Assembly (NCBI RefSeq): GCF_004798865.1
Contig: NW_025335409.1
Coordinates: 17,897,054-17,961,053 of the forward strand
Direction of reading: 5' to 3'
Length of the DNA: 64,000 nt
From: Varanus komodoensis
Lineage: Eukaryota > Chordata > Lepidosauria > Squamata > Varanidae
The notes beneath the pieces were generated by a model, which was not told where the DNA came from, did no database searches, and worked only from the letters and a program-made list of their open reading frames with translations. Both the position numbers and the translations under genes were made by a program. Shown piece after piece: positions 1 through 11,509 of the stretch (position 1 is its first letter; each line of letters begins with the position of its first letter).

Positions 1-1560
1 GCTACAATTCTGCAGTTTGTTCTTCACCTTTCCCAGGAAGATTATAAACCCCCTTTTTTTGGAGAAGACTGAGTCAAAATAGGAACTGAACACCTCTGCC
101 TTTTCTTTTTCATCTGCTGTCATTTTGTCATTAGACGAACCACAATTTCTTTCCTCTGTTTTTAGTGATACATGTATCTGAAGGAGGGTTTGTTGCTGCT
201 GCTGCTGCCTTTTGCATCCCTCGTTAACCTCAGCTTGTTCTTAGCTTTAGCCTTCCTGATACTGTCCCTGGAATTCTGCACCTGTACTATTTCTTTTGTA
301 GCTTCATGTTCCTTCCACTTACTTTTGTGTTTTTAGGTCATTTCTACAGTTTTTGTGAAGCCACATTTGCTTCTTCTGTTTTCCTCTACCTTTTTCTTTT
401 CTGGAATTATTTGTAATTATGCCTTTAGAATCCCCTTTTAAAAATCCCCACCTATCCTGAATTTCTTTTACAGTTGCTTGCCATGGGACCTTAAACAGCT
501 TTAATAAGCTGTTCTGAGCTTATTAAAATTGTCTTTCCTAAAATCCAGGGTAAATGTTGAGTTGCACTAAGCTTTTGGTTTCTCTAGAATCAAAAATACA
601 AGAATGGCATAGTCACTTTCCCACAGTGTTCACCGAACTGGTGCTTTATCCACTAGGTTATAATGGTTGGTTAGAATCAAGTCAAGGATAGTCATTCCTC
701 TCGTTTCTTCCCCAACTTTCTGAAGGAGGAAGCTATTGGGGGCTTGTTTGGCAGAATTAGCATCCCAAAAGATTTCAGAGAAATTTAAGTGCCCCATTAC
801 TACATCATGCCTTCTTCAAATATTGGAAATATACTTTTAAAAGTTTGAACCATCATCTTCTTGACTGGGTGTCTGTTGGCAGATTCATATTACAATGCTT
901 CCTTTGAACTTTGTGCCATTAATTTTAATCCAGATGATCTTTCTCACCCTCTTATATATCTATGCAGATATATGTATCTTTTACATATAGTGTGACTTAG
1001 GGATATGTGAAGAATCCATAATGGGGGTGGGTTGTTGTTGGTGCAATCTTCATTCTACAGGCATTTGCAGACTCCCTCTTGGACCAGCATTCATTCTAAG
1101 ATGGGACCAAGCATGCAAAGAAGTCCATGAATGCTAGACGGATAGATTCTACTAGGTTTTATCCCAACTCTAGAGTGACTCTACCACCTATGCTTTTCCT
1201 TCTGTTCTTCTTGAACAAGTGATGTTCTTTAATGGATGAACTCCAGTCATGGGAATCATCCCATTAATATTCAGTTATACCTGTTAAGTCATATTCACCT
1301 CCTGCATAAAGCATTTGCATTTCTGCTGTTTGCTTTCCATATTCTTGCCATTAGTATATACAAATGGAAGGCCACTTGTTTTATAGTCTACATTTTCCTA
1401 TGCTTTTAGAAGACAATTATTGAGAGCTATAAATCTGCTCCATCAGTTCTGGTGCATAAGTCTTCATCTATTACTACCTCCAGGTAAAGACCTGATAAAG
1501 TTCTTTATGTTGTACCCAAACTTGTTCTTCTCAGTCCTTGAGAAGTGCACCTACCCTTGC
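1..1560 (-). mobile_element. CR1-like LINE, endonuclease and start of RT region, old and broken
   Basis: Read on the minus strand, this stretch gives pieces of a CR1/L2-group endonuclease. Near 1210-1290 it reads approximately YDLTGITE followed by WDDSHDWS, the usual ITETWWDDSHDW block of CR1 elements. Near 660-695 it reads ILDLILTN, followed by a degraded SD(H/Y) block around 620. Between 1 and 450 the linker towards the reverse transcriptase appears as lysine- and arginine-rich fragments. Frames are broken many times, so this is an old inactive copy. The reverse transcriptase would lie left of the window start. The clade call rests on motif recognition; L2 is the main alternative. Confidence 0.7.
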
Positions 1561-3935
1561 CAGCAGCCCACCTTCCAGGGTGCATAGCCCATGCACCCAA
1601 ACCCCCAATTTCAGAAAACAGTTTCCTGTAATATCTAAAGCTGGGAAACTGTCATTTAAGGATTTGTGCCCCACCTAAGTTTGAAAAAGGGGAAAAAACT
1701 ATACTTGAACACCTTCCAGTTATGAGTGTGCACAGTTGTGGTATTTATGCAAAACAATTGGAGAAAATGCTACTGAATACACATACCTGCAATTGCAGAT
1801 GTATAAGAGGTTGGAAAGTTGATGTGTGCAGGGGGAAAAGCCCTTTAAGTTTCATTTGGTGTGTTTGCTTGCTTTTTAGATCAGTTAGCTGTCTACAGGT
1901 GTGGAGGAGAGATTTTATTAAAGGTGGCGGGGGGGGGCGGGGGAGAAACAGTTCTTCCTCTCCCCTAAAAAAAATCATAGAATAAAAGAAGTGGGAAAGA
2001 GGAAGGCAAGGCTGCAGTACAGCTTGCTGCTGTTCTCCTACCTCCCAGGAGGAGAAATCAGTGGAATTGGCATTCCCATGCCCCTTCATCGAAAAGCAAT
2101 TCCTAGAAAGGGAGTGCACCCCCTCTCCCATCCTGACTTCCCCATGGATTAACTCTGTTGATGTAATTTACGTCTGAGTAAGGGCACAAGAGATAATGAG
2201 ATATATTTTTTAAGAGTTACCAAAAAAGAAAGACTGACTGTTTTGCAACGGTCCTGCACAGAGTTATTACAATGGCCAGCATGTATGTTCAGTCTCTAAA
2301 CATCTGGAAAAGTAGAAGAGAGATGCGGCTTTCCAGCCATTACCAAAGGCATTTCCATTATTATGATTATTTTATTTCATTGAATATCTGCTTCTCAATT
2401 AGTCTCTGTTTTCAATCATACTTGAATGGTTGTTATAATAAAGAAATCACTTAAGAGAGATGATACTCAATGCCTTGCCAACTTACCATTGCAGCAATGT
2501 GTTTTCAAGTAGTTTATTGTTTGCCCTGGCAAGGAGTTCCCGTTTGATGCAGTCCCATTGCTTACTGAACTTATCTTCTCCTTGGCAGTAAGTATAACTC
2601 CCCCAGAGAGGGAAATGGCTTGGAAATGGAGCATGGGGGGAAAGGAGGCATGGGTATTTGTTCATGGATTTCTCTCCAATTACTTTTTCTGCATAACGAT
2701 CTAAGGTCAGGCAGAGGTACCATGTTTGCTCTTAATTCTATACAGTAATAAAGCTGCAGCAACTGTGCACAATGCAGAGGGGGGAAATCACAATGATCAA
2801 GATGAGCATTTATTTTTCATGCATTTCAAGTTCTTGCTCTTTATCAAATTTACACCCTAGAAGCAAACTATGCATAATGTAGAACTTCCAAAACGTCAAC
2901 ATTTAAAATTGTGAGCATTGAAAATATATATATTTCTTTAAAAATAAAATGCCTAGCACCTTCAACCCAAGGTACATTTACAATGCTTAAATCTCATGGA
3001 CTTCATTAGGATTAAGCAGCCTCACAGAAGACATACAAAACACTTGGAAAATGCGATTAGCTCATTAATTCAAAGTTTTTTGTGTAGATAGAATTCCTGT
3101 AAGTTATATAAATAATCTTAACATGTTGTCTATATTAGCTCTTCCAATTACCTAAGGAAACCATTGCTGATAATCTCATACAGGTCTAAATCTGACTCTG
3201 TTATGCTGTATGCTCAAGTGTGGGCAACCTGCTGATTTAGCCTTTGACCTGATCTCACACAAGCCTGGGCATAATGTCAAAACTCTCTGCACAGGGTCAG
3301 TTCAAACCTCTGGATTCAGCCAACTGTCCATGCCCTGGACAGCCTGCTGGGTGGGAAAGAAGAGGGAGAAAGCAAACATGGTGACAAAAAGAGAAATGGT
3401 AGAAAGAAAAAGTGGGTGAGGCACCCACTTCTGAGTCTGTTTCTGCCCACCACTGACTTCAACTTCTCCTGCCACCAATATGCAGCTGCCAATTTGTGTC
3501 TCCAGTAAGGGGAATATATTCTAGAGTAAAAGGGTGCCCACCTGCCCTTTGCCTTAATTAAAAATAGTGATATTGGTTAACTGTCTCTTTGCTATAATCT
3601 AATGACACTCAATTACTGATAATCCCATCCTCCATCACAAGAAGCATGGGTGATGACACTGCCAAAACTCCTCATCATAGAACAGACACAGCCTCCTCAT
3701 AAGTTAACAAACCACTTCTCTCTTTTTGAAGTAGACGGACTCATGAACTGACTAACCAAGCTGACCAATGTTGACTCAATGACTGTATTCATGGGAACTC
3801 AGACATTTCCACAGTTCTGTGTTGGGTCTATTGGTAGACTTGGCTTGTTTGTTTGCAACATCTGTATACCACACCATATCCGGTCAGATTCTGGATTGGT
3901 GAACGGCAAAAGCTAAAAACAAATAGAAGAAAATA
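1561..3935. other. Unassigned AT-rich DNA
   Basis: I see no gene, RNA or recognisable repeat here. A run of G with single interruptions lies at about 1925-1945. The short open frames (for example 1745-2131 minus, 2272-2454 plus) are low-complexity or have no recognisable motif. Ancient repeats too decayed to recognise by eye are possible. Confidence 0.5.
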
Positions 3936-3939
3936 TTAA

Positions 3940-4205
3940 AAACAAGGCAATGTTAGAACTGTGGTTGGTCTGCAAGGAAGGCTGCCTGGAACAGAAATGT
4001 CTTCAGTGGGCACCAAAAATGGCACCATGTTTGTCACTGCTATCGTCCCCGGGGAGGGAGTTCCATAACAGTAGAGCTGTCACATGGACAACTCTTCTGG
4101 TGGCTCCCAGTCGGTCCACGTGAGACCACCAGGAGAATATCCTTCAATGACCTTAGTGACTAGGGAGGTTGGTAAAGGAGAAGGCACTTTCTCATGCTTC
4201 CTGGG
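3940..4205 (-). mobile_element. L2-like LINE 3' region fragment
   Basis: The plus strand reads an antisense version of the C-terminal L2 block (the RRAFSAVAPHLWNxLP region). It shows the phrase ggggagggagttccataac followed by a gagaaggcactttctc segment, both familiar from L2/CR1 3' coding ends. It is short and old. It directly abuts a MIR-like SINE on its right, and the exact boundary is uncertain. Confidence 0.5.
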
Positions 4206-4212
4206 ATTCATA

Positions 4213-4428
4213 CAACATTATATCCTACCTTTCCTCCTTCTGTAAGTGGCTTACATTATCCTCTTCTACATGTTATCATTACGACAAACCTGAAAGGCAG
4301 GCTAGGCTGAGAGTCAGGAATTGGCCCAAAGTCATCCAGTGAGCTTCATGGCCAGGTGGAGACTAAAACCCAGCTCTCCTGAGACCCAGTCCAACCCTTT
4401 AATCATTAGGCCACACTTATGTCACTAA
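4213..4428 (-). mobile_element. tRNA-derived MIR-like SINE
   Basis: On the plus strand the element runs tail first: cctacctttcctccttctg, then aggctaggctgagagtcagg, then the tRNA-like head near 4370-4428 (cccagctctcctgagaccc, aatcattaggccacac). The order and wording match the abundant amniote MIR-like/CORE-type SINE with a tRNA promoter head. Sister copies in this window lie at about 11028-11232, 40745-41115 and 55068-55290. Such SINEs are made by RNA polymerase III and moved by LINE enzymes. Exact family not checked. Confidence 0.65.
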
Positions 4429-4429
4429 A

Positions 4430-5930
4430 ATTGGGTTTCAAATCTCTGCATCTAAAATAAATTTGCTTTCCCTCTCCACATGCAATTCTTCCACTTTGAT
4501 TTTGAGTCCCCACTCAAACCAAGCTAGCTGCAGCTCCATTGATTCTGAAGTGTTTGTACACCACTGAAAACTCAATTCTGATTCTTAGCCAAAGGCAAGT
4601 TTTGTTATCGGATTTAACAAATAGGTTCCTCTCCAGGTATGTGAGGTTTTTGTTGGCTGATTACAACTAACTACAACAGCAGAGGGAGCTCTGTGGGTGG
4701 TTTTAAGTATTTTTAAAACATTTGAAAGCCTGGTTTTATTTTTATTACTTGGCATGAACCAAAAATTTTAGAAAATCCCATCATACTCTGTTTAACAAGA
4801 AAAAAATGTTTGTAAGTCTTCTGTGTATCTATTTGCATAACATTAATATTAACAATTCAAATAAAGTTCAGGTTAAATTGCTATTTAAAATAGCAGCAAA
4901 GCATTATTGGTATATATCAAGTCAGTAGATAGCCACATCAATGATAGAATGGTAAGTATATGGATTTAAGTCATTGTAATACCATTCTTTCCCTACACAC
5001 CATAGGTCAGATCCTCTTATTTCAAAAAACACGTGTTTCCAGATGCCTAACTCTAGGCACTCAGAGCTGGCTGACAAGGAGGAGGGGATAGTTAAGTACT
5101 CTGGCGATTTGCTCTTGAAAATGACTCCAACTAACAATTTTCTTTCAGCCATGCTTTTTTCCTATTATAGACCACAGCTTGGTGGGAGATCAGTGTAAAA
5201 TAGCTATAGAAAATATATGTCAAGGAGTATTCACAGGTGGGGAAGAGCACCACCCTCCTACCCCAGTGTCACCCATACATGTGGGAAACAAGGATTTAGG
5301 AACTCTAGTTGCATGCCCAGATCCGAATACTGAGACTGGCCATCAAATATACTTTGTAGGACTATCCCTCACACTGTGTCATTTAACTGATATTTCACTC
5401 CTTGTTCATGACTTTGGATGGATAGAAATGTGCAATTAAGAAAAATCATAACATGCAAATGCATGCAGCAACTTGGCCACTCCTTGGTTTGAAAACTCTG
5501 GTAAGAAATATTATTTCAATGTATTGGTTACAGATGTGCAACAAAACATGTAATTTAACTGTCTGCAGCTCTACCAACTTTATGGCCAGGCCTGCACATC
5601 AGTTTAACTGCTTTGCGGTTGGAGATACCTGAAGAATTTTATCTCAGCACATTCTGATCTGAAATTACCTTATCTACATGTCCTTGACTAATGCATAGAT
5701 ATCAATTGGCTTTCATATTTTCAAATTTCCAGCACAGTACTTTCCCCAAAAGTATATCAAAATACATTTTAGAATGTATCTTTTCAGTGAAAATAATTTG
5801 AAAATATGTATTTAAGTGCAAAAATAAAAATACGTTTGTGTGTGTGTGTGCAGAAATGGGATGGAACAGATTTATTAGTGAACACATGTGAAAATGACCC
5901 AGACTAGAAATAGACTGATTAGTTCAGCTT
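4430..5930. other. Unassigned DNA with a short (GT)n tract
   Basis: No gene or recognisable repeat. A (TG)n microsatellite of about 18 bases lies at 5835-5852. Open frames at 4922-5152 (minus) and 5179-5439 (plus) show no known motif and look like chance. Confidence 0.5.
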
Positions 5931-5932
5931 TT

Positions 5933-6010
5933 CCCAAACGTGTGCCCTCTGGATTTGCTGGGTTACAACTTCCAGCATAGCTCAACCAGCAAGGAGGAAG
6001 AGGAAGGCAC
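5933..6010. repeat. Half copy of a palindromic MITE-like repeat
   Basis: The wording ccctctggatttgctgggt, then tacaacttccagcatagc, corresponds to one arm of the palindromic repeat also seen at 8013-8119, 32459-32558 and 36999-37096. The opposite arm is degraded or absent. The class of this repeat is not certain; a non-autonomous DNA transposon is my inference from its inverted-repeat structure. Confidence 0.45.
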
Positions 6011-8010
6011 ATAACTCTGTCCCTTGGCCTATGATTCTTCCCTAGCTACAAACCATGCATTCGAACCACACTTCAAAAGTATATCATGCATTATTCAGAT
6101 GCACAACTATGTGCTAGTTACAGAAACCTCTGTCTACAGCTGCAACTGTTACTGCAGCCTTCCACCGCGTGGAGACATTTAAATTAATGTCACATTTAAG
6201 CTATTAACAAGCAAAACATAACCTTGAAATGCACACCCTAGAACCCTCTTCATAGGCATGCCACGTTTCAGGTGTTCACATTTCACAGTCATGGTGTGTG
6301 GTGTGGATGTAAGGACAGACAGGCACACACTCTCATTCATTTCTGTAATTTTCAACTTAAATGTTTCAGGATGCAGCTTTCACCTAGTCTCCCTTCCACC
6401 CATAGGGTTGCTGAGAATGTTCAACAGTTCCCTACAAAATCCAGGCACACGGTCCTCTTTGTCCCCATCCCACATCACCCCATGTTGTGACACTGTTGAT
6501 TGGCTCTGCTGGTCTTGCTGCCCCATTGGGTGCTGTGGTGGCAGGTCACTGTAACTTAGGATGACCAGGTAGCAATTTGTCATTCAGTAGTGGGGAAATT
6601 ACAGCTTCACAGCATATGCTGTGAAGAATCCAAGTACACTATTGCAATGGAAATTCAAAACACCAGAAAACAGTGTGATTCCCACAGTAACTGCTATTTA
6701 GGCCTCTGCTGCTTACTTGGATTTATATAATAAATGTGGAGATGAAATTACTGTTAATATAGATTTTATAATATGGCTACAAAATCTGACATCTGAACTC
6801 AGAGGCTTGGAACTTGAGAATCCAAAATTACATAATATAATTAATTGAAATCCACTTTTCTTGACATCTGATATCTTTTGATATTTCGTTAGTAACAAAA
6901 GGCAAGGGTGACTGTCATCTGAAACATACCACAGAATTAGCATCTCAAATTGAAATGACGTGCAGTTGATACTGGCTGGGGGACAAGCAGTGCAATTCTA
7001 TGAGCTGAAATGTTTGAGAGTTCAGCAGACGAATAAGGGGAAGAGAAATGGAGGCAGAGAAGAGCAAGAAACAAAACAGAAGTTGATAAAGAAAGGACAG
7101 AATGTCAGAAAAACTGAACAAAAAGATATATGAAATTCTCTATAGAGTTTCTTAAAACACCAGGTTAGCCCACTTTTCAGCCCTAGAACCTACTTTTAAC
7201 CTCTGCCTACCACATGGAACAATTTTTAATTTTAATATCTCACCTCTCTTGTACCAGAGGCAGCTCAGAACGATAGTCAAAGCAGCACAGATCAAAAGTA
7301 GATCTCCCTAAACTGCCTCCTCTCCAGAAAAGGTTCAAGAAAGCCATCAAAATGGGCACAGGCTGTCTCAAAGATATTTGTTACTTGATTCAGGTGAATT
7401 GAATTTAGGATTAATTGAATTTAAGGTGAATTGGACTTTTTGAGCAACCAGTATGGCAGGTGCAAAGTTTGTCACATGTGCTCTCTCCTTCCTGCATTCA
7501 AAAAGCAATTTGTAAGGAAAGCAGGTGGTATTTATGTTTGTAACTGACAGCCATATTCAGTTCAGGTATCACAAAGGCATGTGATGGTGAAAGTTAGCAT
7601 CTGTCTTCTCTAAGGAATGAAAGCCAAGCATCCAATGGAAATGACAGAAACCCACTGTGCTTCTAGCCTTAACTCTGGATTAGGAATACCGAGAGGGAGC
7701 AAACCCAATTGCAAGCTTCAACAACAACCTGCACTGAAATGTTAACAATAATTAAACATGTTCAAATTCCCCCTGAGTGTATAGAACTAGTTCATGGAAT
7801 CTTGGCCTACCTATAATATATCCCCAAATGTTCCCATGATATATGTCCTTGGCTTTCATTCCTTTGTGTTCCTCCTTCTCTTTCACATTTACTACCTGCT
7901 TCCACATCTTCTTCTTAATAAAAGTCCTAAACTAAGGGTGCTAGAGTTGCTGATTTTAACCTTAACACTTTTCAGTATGGCACTTTATGGTCCTGATTCA
8001 CAAGATCAGG
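6011..8010. other. Unassigned AT-rich DNA
   Basis: No recognisable gene, RNA or repeat family. Open frames of 60-118 codons in this stretch lack known motifs, and their composition matches the surrounding non-coding DNA. Confidence 0.5.
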
Positions 8011-8012
8011 TT

Positions 8013-8119
8013 GGGCAACTTGTGGTCCTTCAGAAGTTTTGGCTTGTATCAGCTTCACCAACAAAGACAATAGTGAGGAGCGAGTTGTGGGCCAGAACAT
8101 CTGGAGGGCAAATTGTCCC
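8013..8119. repeat. Palindromic MITE-like repeat, both arms present
   Basis: The left arm (8013-8042, gggcaacttgtggtcc then ttcagaagttttgg) is an imperfect reverse complement of the right arm (8092-8119, ccagaacatctggagggc then aaattgtccc). The spacer holds an antisense-like segment. Total length, about 107 bp, is close to that of the copies at 32459 and 36999. This fits a miniature inverted-repeat transposable element, but I see no clear target-site duplication. Confidence 0.55.
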
Positions 8120-8129
8120 TCCGTATACA

Positions 8130-8960
8130 AGAGGAAGAACAAAACTTTAGAAAAAGGTACCTCTTCCTTTCCAGTAGTGAAAATCAGGCATATGAATATG
8201 AATTGGAGAATTTTGGCTGATAGTGTCATAATGAGCAAGTTGTGTCTAAAATTCCAATTATCATTTTTTAAAAAATGAGATACCATGCAGTCGGCATGAG
8301 ACACCATCAGTCTGCATGGGTCTGCTATATATGGCCGTTTGGGCTTACCTATTTGTGGTGCCAGAGGGAAGACGTGAAACTGCCCATGAGCACACAGTAC
8401 TGGCTTGGCCATGTTCTCTGAACTAGAGTCAGCCAGTTGGTGGTCTGCTGTGAGCTCCACCTGTGAACTCCTGTACCTGTTCCACCTGGTCCTGCAGCAG
8501 CTTCTGGCTCAGGGGTGGAGCCTTGCATAGAGTTCACTTACGTAAGACTCTATGCAAGCATCACTTGCTCCCACAGCTGCATATGAGGAGATGTGCTCTA
8601 AGCCTGCAGATCTGCCACATTTCAGCTCCCCTAGTACACAGCAAAGGGGTGGCCCAAGGGCCACTGCATCACTGCAAGCAACCAGGAAGCAGCACAAAGC
8701 GAATTCAGTGCAGAGCATCCAGGAGACACAGGCCATTTCTGTGATCCTGGTGAGGAGAACTACACATTCAAGTGAAATATATAGTACTCTATTTGTCTTT
8801 TTATAGTGTTCATTTTTTCTGGACAGGCTAGAAAGAGTAAGTAAAATGATGACAGTTTATATAGGACTACATCTCCCTCTAAATATGATCTGCCTTGCCA
8901 AAATTAAAAAGACAACTGTATTTCCATTCCCCAATTTAACAATTTGGAATTTGCCTCCAA
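8130..8960. other. Unassigned, moderately GC-rich DNA
   Basis: Apart from the inverted repeat at 8522-8558, no family is recognised. Overlapping open frames on both strands (for example 7972-8460 minus, 8463-8744 plus) have no domain I can recognise and no codon pattern that favours one strand. Confidence 0.45.
8522..8558. repeat. 12-bp perfect inverted repeat around a TTACGTAA palindrome
   Basis: Arms cttgcatagagt (8522-8533) and actctatgcaag (8547-8558) are perfect reverse complements. The 13-base centre contains the 10-bp palindrome cttacgtaag (8537-8546), which holds TTACGTAA, the known PAR-bZIP/C/EBP-type consensus. Whether it binds anything is unknown. It could also be the tip of an old palindromic element. 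Confidence 0.6.
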
Positions 8961-8969
8961 TGCCTAATA

Positions 8970-9105
8970 CAAAATTGAGAATACAATCAGCTAAGTACAA
9001 TCTGCTATTGTGTGAACACAAATGAAGAAATGTCCCATTGAGTTCAGTGGAATTTCTTCCCAGGTAAGTAGATATAAGATTGTTGCCTTAAGATGCAATT
9101 TTATG
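8970..9105. repeat. Dispersed short repeat (cccaggtaagt type)
   Basis: The core atgtcccattgagttcagtgg, then ttcttcccaggtaagtagata, matches a short dispersed repeat very common in squamate DNA. In that repeat a 'tgcaatcctata' end and a 'cctgggagtaagt' core recur. Related wording occurs at 59655-59690, 59830-59900 and 60705-60740. I infer a MITE-like element; its class is unverified. Confidence 0.4.
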
Positions 9106-9109
9106 CCTG

Positions 9110-9950
9110 TTTCGACATCCATGGCTGACTGGAGTGTGCCCAAAGCTGTAGGCATTTTTTTCTGTCTAAACATGCATAAGGTTCTGCATATGGTGACATC
9201 AACCATTCAGCTGAGGATTTTTCTGAACATATTTCACACTTTTGATGGCAAGAATAGATACATTGTCATGCCAAATTTGGAACCTGGGGAAGTGTGGGAG
9301 GGTGGTGGGGGGAGCAAGGACAAGTCCTAATAACTTGAACTCCTTTTGAATGAGTTCAGGGCTGTTTTCTAATGTTCTAAATGGATATTCATTTTAAAAT
9401 ATCAGTAGTGCATATATTATTGACTTTTGTTTGCAGTAGTGCATATATTATTGACCTTATTTTCCTTTATTGAGCACATTTCCCCTTATTGTATTAATCT
9501 GCATGCTGTTTATACATTTGGTTTTTCACAAATGAAATTTTCCATGCATTTACCCTTTTTCCATGTTTGCTGAATGTATTATTTTGAGCATGTGCTTCAC
9601 ACACACACACAGTTCAGCACAGTGTGCCAGAATAAAATTATATCTATAACAGCACCTCATAAATTTGTGAACCTGCAAATACTACTCAACACAGATGATG
9701 CTTGTAAGAACCCATGTTCATCTCTCAACACCTCTTCTCATGTTGAAGAGGGTTTTTAAATGGCAAAGCAGTATAAATTAGAATTTGCAATCCAGTAGCT
9801 TTTAATGGTTAAATTGCATGAACTGAAACCTTTCACAACACTTTCCAAGTAGGTAGAAGTATTCTCCAGATCCTTTCCCTGTTGTAATAATCTTCATAGA
9901 TCAGCTAACAAGACTGCTCTATATTCTCCAAACAGGGGAATATCTCTAGC
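9110..9950. other. Unassigned AT-rich DNA
   Basis: It holds the 22-bp direct repeat at 9403-9455 and a short (AC)n at about 9599-9611. Nothing else is recognised. Confidence 0.45.
9403..9455. repeat. Two exact 22-bp direct repeats, 31-bp period
   Basis: The 22-base unit starting cagtagtgcatatatta occurs at 9403-9424 and again, identical, at 9434-9455. Nine bases (ttttgtttg) lie between them. This may be a small tandem duplication or a target-site duplication left by a lost insertion. Confidence 0.85.
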
Positions 9951-9954
9951 CTAG

Positions 9955-10062
9955 ATATTATGAACTATAGTTCCCAATATTCCTAGCTATTAGTATGGTA
10001 GATGGGGCTAATCAGATGTGATGTGCAAAACATCTGGAAGTCACCAGCTTAGGAAAGGTTGT
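9955..10062. repeat. Degraded palindromic MITE-like repeat
   Basis: Left wording 'gaactatagttcccaatatt' and right wording 'gcaaaacatctggaagtcac' correspond to the inner and outer arms of the same palindromic family as 8013-8119. This copy is more diverged. Confidence 0.45.
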
Positions 10063-10064
10063 TA

Positions 10065-11025
10065 ATAGATCCCTATTTTGAAATAAAATAATTTTCTTAT
10101 GATAAATGTTATTTTTATTATACATCAGCGGCTTTCCAGCCTGAAGATTTATAAAGACCTCTCAAATGGAAAATCAAAAATGGTGGACCACCTTTGTTAA
10201 AAGGCAAGCTACCATTCTTGAGAGGGATGTATGTAGCGTGCATTCATAATGAATGCACGGGGGCAAGCAGGCCTGACCTGTGCCTTCCATGAACAATGTG
10301 TTTTGGCACATATCCCAGAATCCTTTTGCAATATACAGGGATTCTATAGCAGTCAAGCTGCCACATAAAACTTTGGAACCTAGAAAGTTCCAAACCAGGT
10401 AGCCATATTACTCTGTTGCAGCAAAATCAACAAAGGAATTTTACAAATTAACACATTAATTATGACATGCAATCCCATAGACTGTGAAATGGGCTGCTTA
10501 ACAATAACTTCTTTTAACTTGTTAAATTTGATTTTATAGTTTTTCCATGTGTTTAAATTGCTTTAATTGTAAGCCTCAAACCTGCAGTCCCTGGGAAATC
10601 ATCCCCAAAACTATGGGATATGGTGGATCCCACCTTCTGAGACTGTAGACCTTGTAGAGGAAGTGGATTGGACCATCCCCCCACTCAGCCAGCACTCCCT
10701 TGCAGGAACTGTGGAGGACAGTGCCATGGCTGCTCTCCTGAGGTCTCAGCAGAGATATTGAAAGAGCCTGGGGAAGGGGAAAGAGGGGCAGGATGGTGGA
10801 GAAGAAGAGGAGGCCAAGATCCTAAAGCACCCCCATCATCTGTCCGGCCCACAACATGGTAGATAACTTAAAGGAGCTGAGAGCAGGAACTGGAGGTACA
10901 TCCTCCTCCCATCTGATCTGGCTTCTGCATAAGATAGTGGGCTCCACCCTTGGTTTCCCCTGTCTATGGAGTGCCTGTGCTTTACAACTATAAGGTGCCA
11001 TGATGATTAAAAACCCTTAATGATA
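10065..11025. other. Unassigned DNA
   Basis: No family recognised. A purine-rich, moderately GC-rich stretch at about 10560-10930 contains the open frame 10668-10862. It has no recognisable domain and I treat it as chance. Confidence 0.4.
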
Positions 11026-11027
11026 GT

Positions 11028-11232
11028 TTTAATCTTTTTTATTTATATCCCATCTCAAGGCATCTTACATAATCTTCTTCCTCTCAATCTTATCCTCACA
11101 ACAGCAGTCCTGTGAGGAGCTGGGCTGAGAGCTGTCCAAAGTTGCCTAGTGAGCTTGATGGCTGAGTGACGACTAGAACCTACATCCATTGAGTCCCAGC
11201 CCTGCACTCCAAACCACTACATCACATTGGCT
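11028..11232 (-). mobile_element. tRNA-derived MIR-like SINE
   Basis: The plus strand shows the antisense tail (tttttatttatatcccatct), the central block (tcctcacaacagcagtcctgtg, then gaggagctgggctgagag) and the tRNA-like head (ccaaaccactacatcacattg). It has the same structure as the copy at 4213-4428. A CR1-like 3' end begins immediately to its right, so two retroelements abut here. Confidence 0.65.
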
Positions 11233-11239
11233 CTCTCTC

Positions 11240-11508
11240 ATACAGTTCCACAGGATGTGGTGATGGCCAGAAGCTTGGATGGCTTTAAAAAGGGATGGAA
11301 TATATTCATGGAAGAGAAGGTCATTGCCAGCTACTATGCATTTTACCTCCAACATCAGGAGCACTATGTTGCTGGAAAATATGGGCAAAAACGTGCTGCT
11401 ACTCTGAAGTCCTGTTTGTAGGTTTCCCATTGGAGTTGGTTGTGTGAACTGAATGCTGGACTAGATGAACTTTGGACTGATACATCAGGACTCTTCTTAC
11501 ATTCTTAT
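11240..11508 (+). mobile_element. CR1-like LINE 3' end, 5' truncated
   Basis: The plus strand reads acaggatgtggtgatggccag, agcttggatggctttaaaa and agggatgg, the C-terminal coding end (VMARSLDGFKKGW). It continues through ctggactagatgaacttt to the terminal ttcttacattctta. This is the 3' end of the CR1-like family also seen at 37322-38342 (plus) and antisense at 24525-25570. It is 5' truncated, as usual for LINE copies. Confidence 0.75.
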
Positions 11509-11509
11509 T

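Noticed and set aside
7972-8460. 162-codon open frame on the minus strand
   Set aside because: No recognisable domain, overlaps a palindromic repeat (8013-8119), and an equally plausible open frame lies on the opposite strand. Treated as chance.
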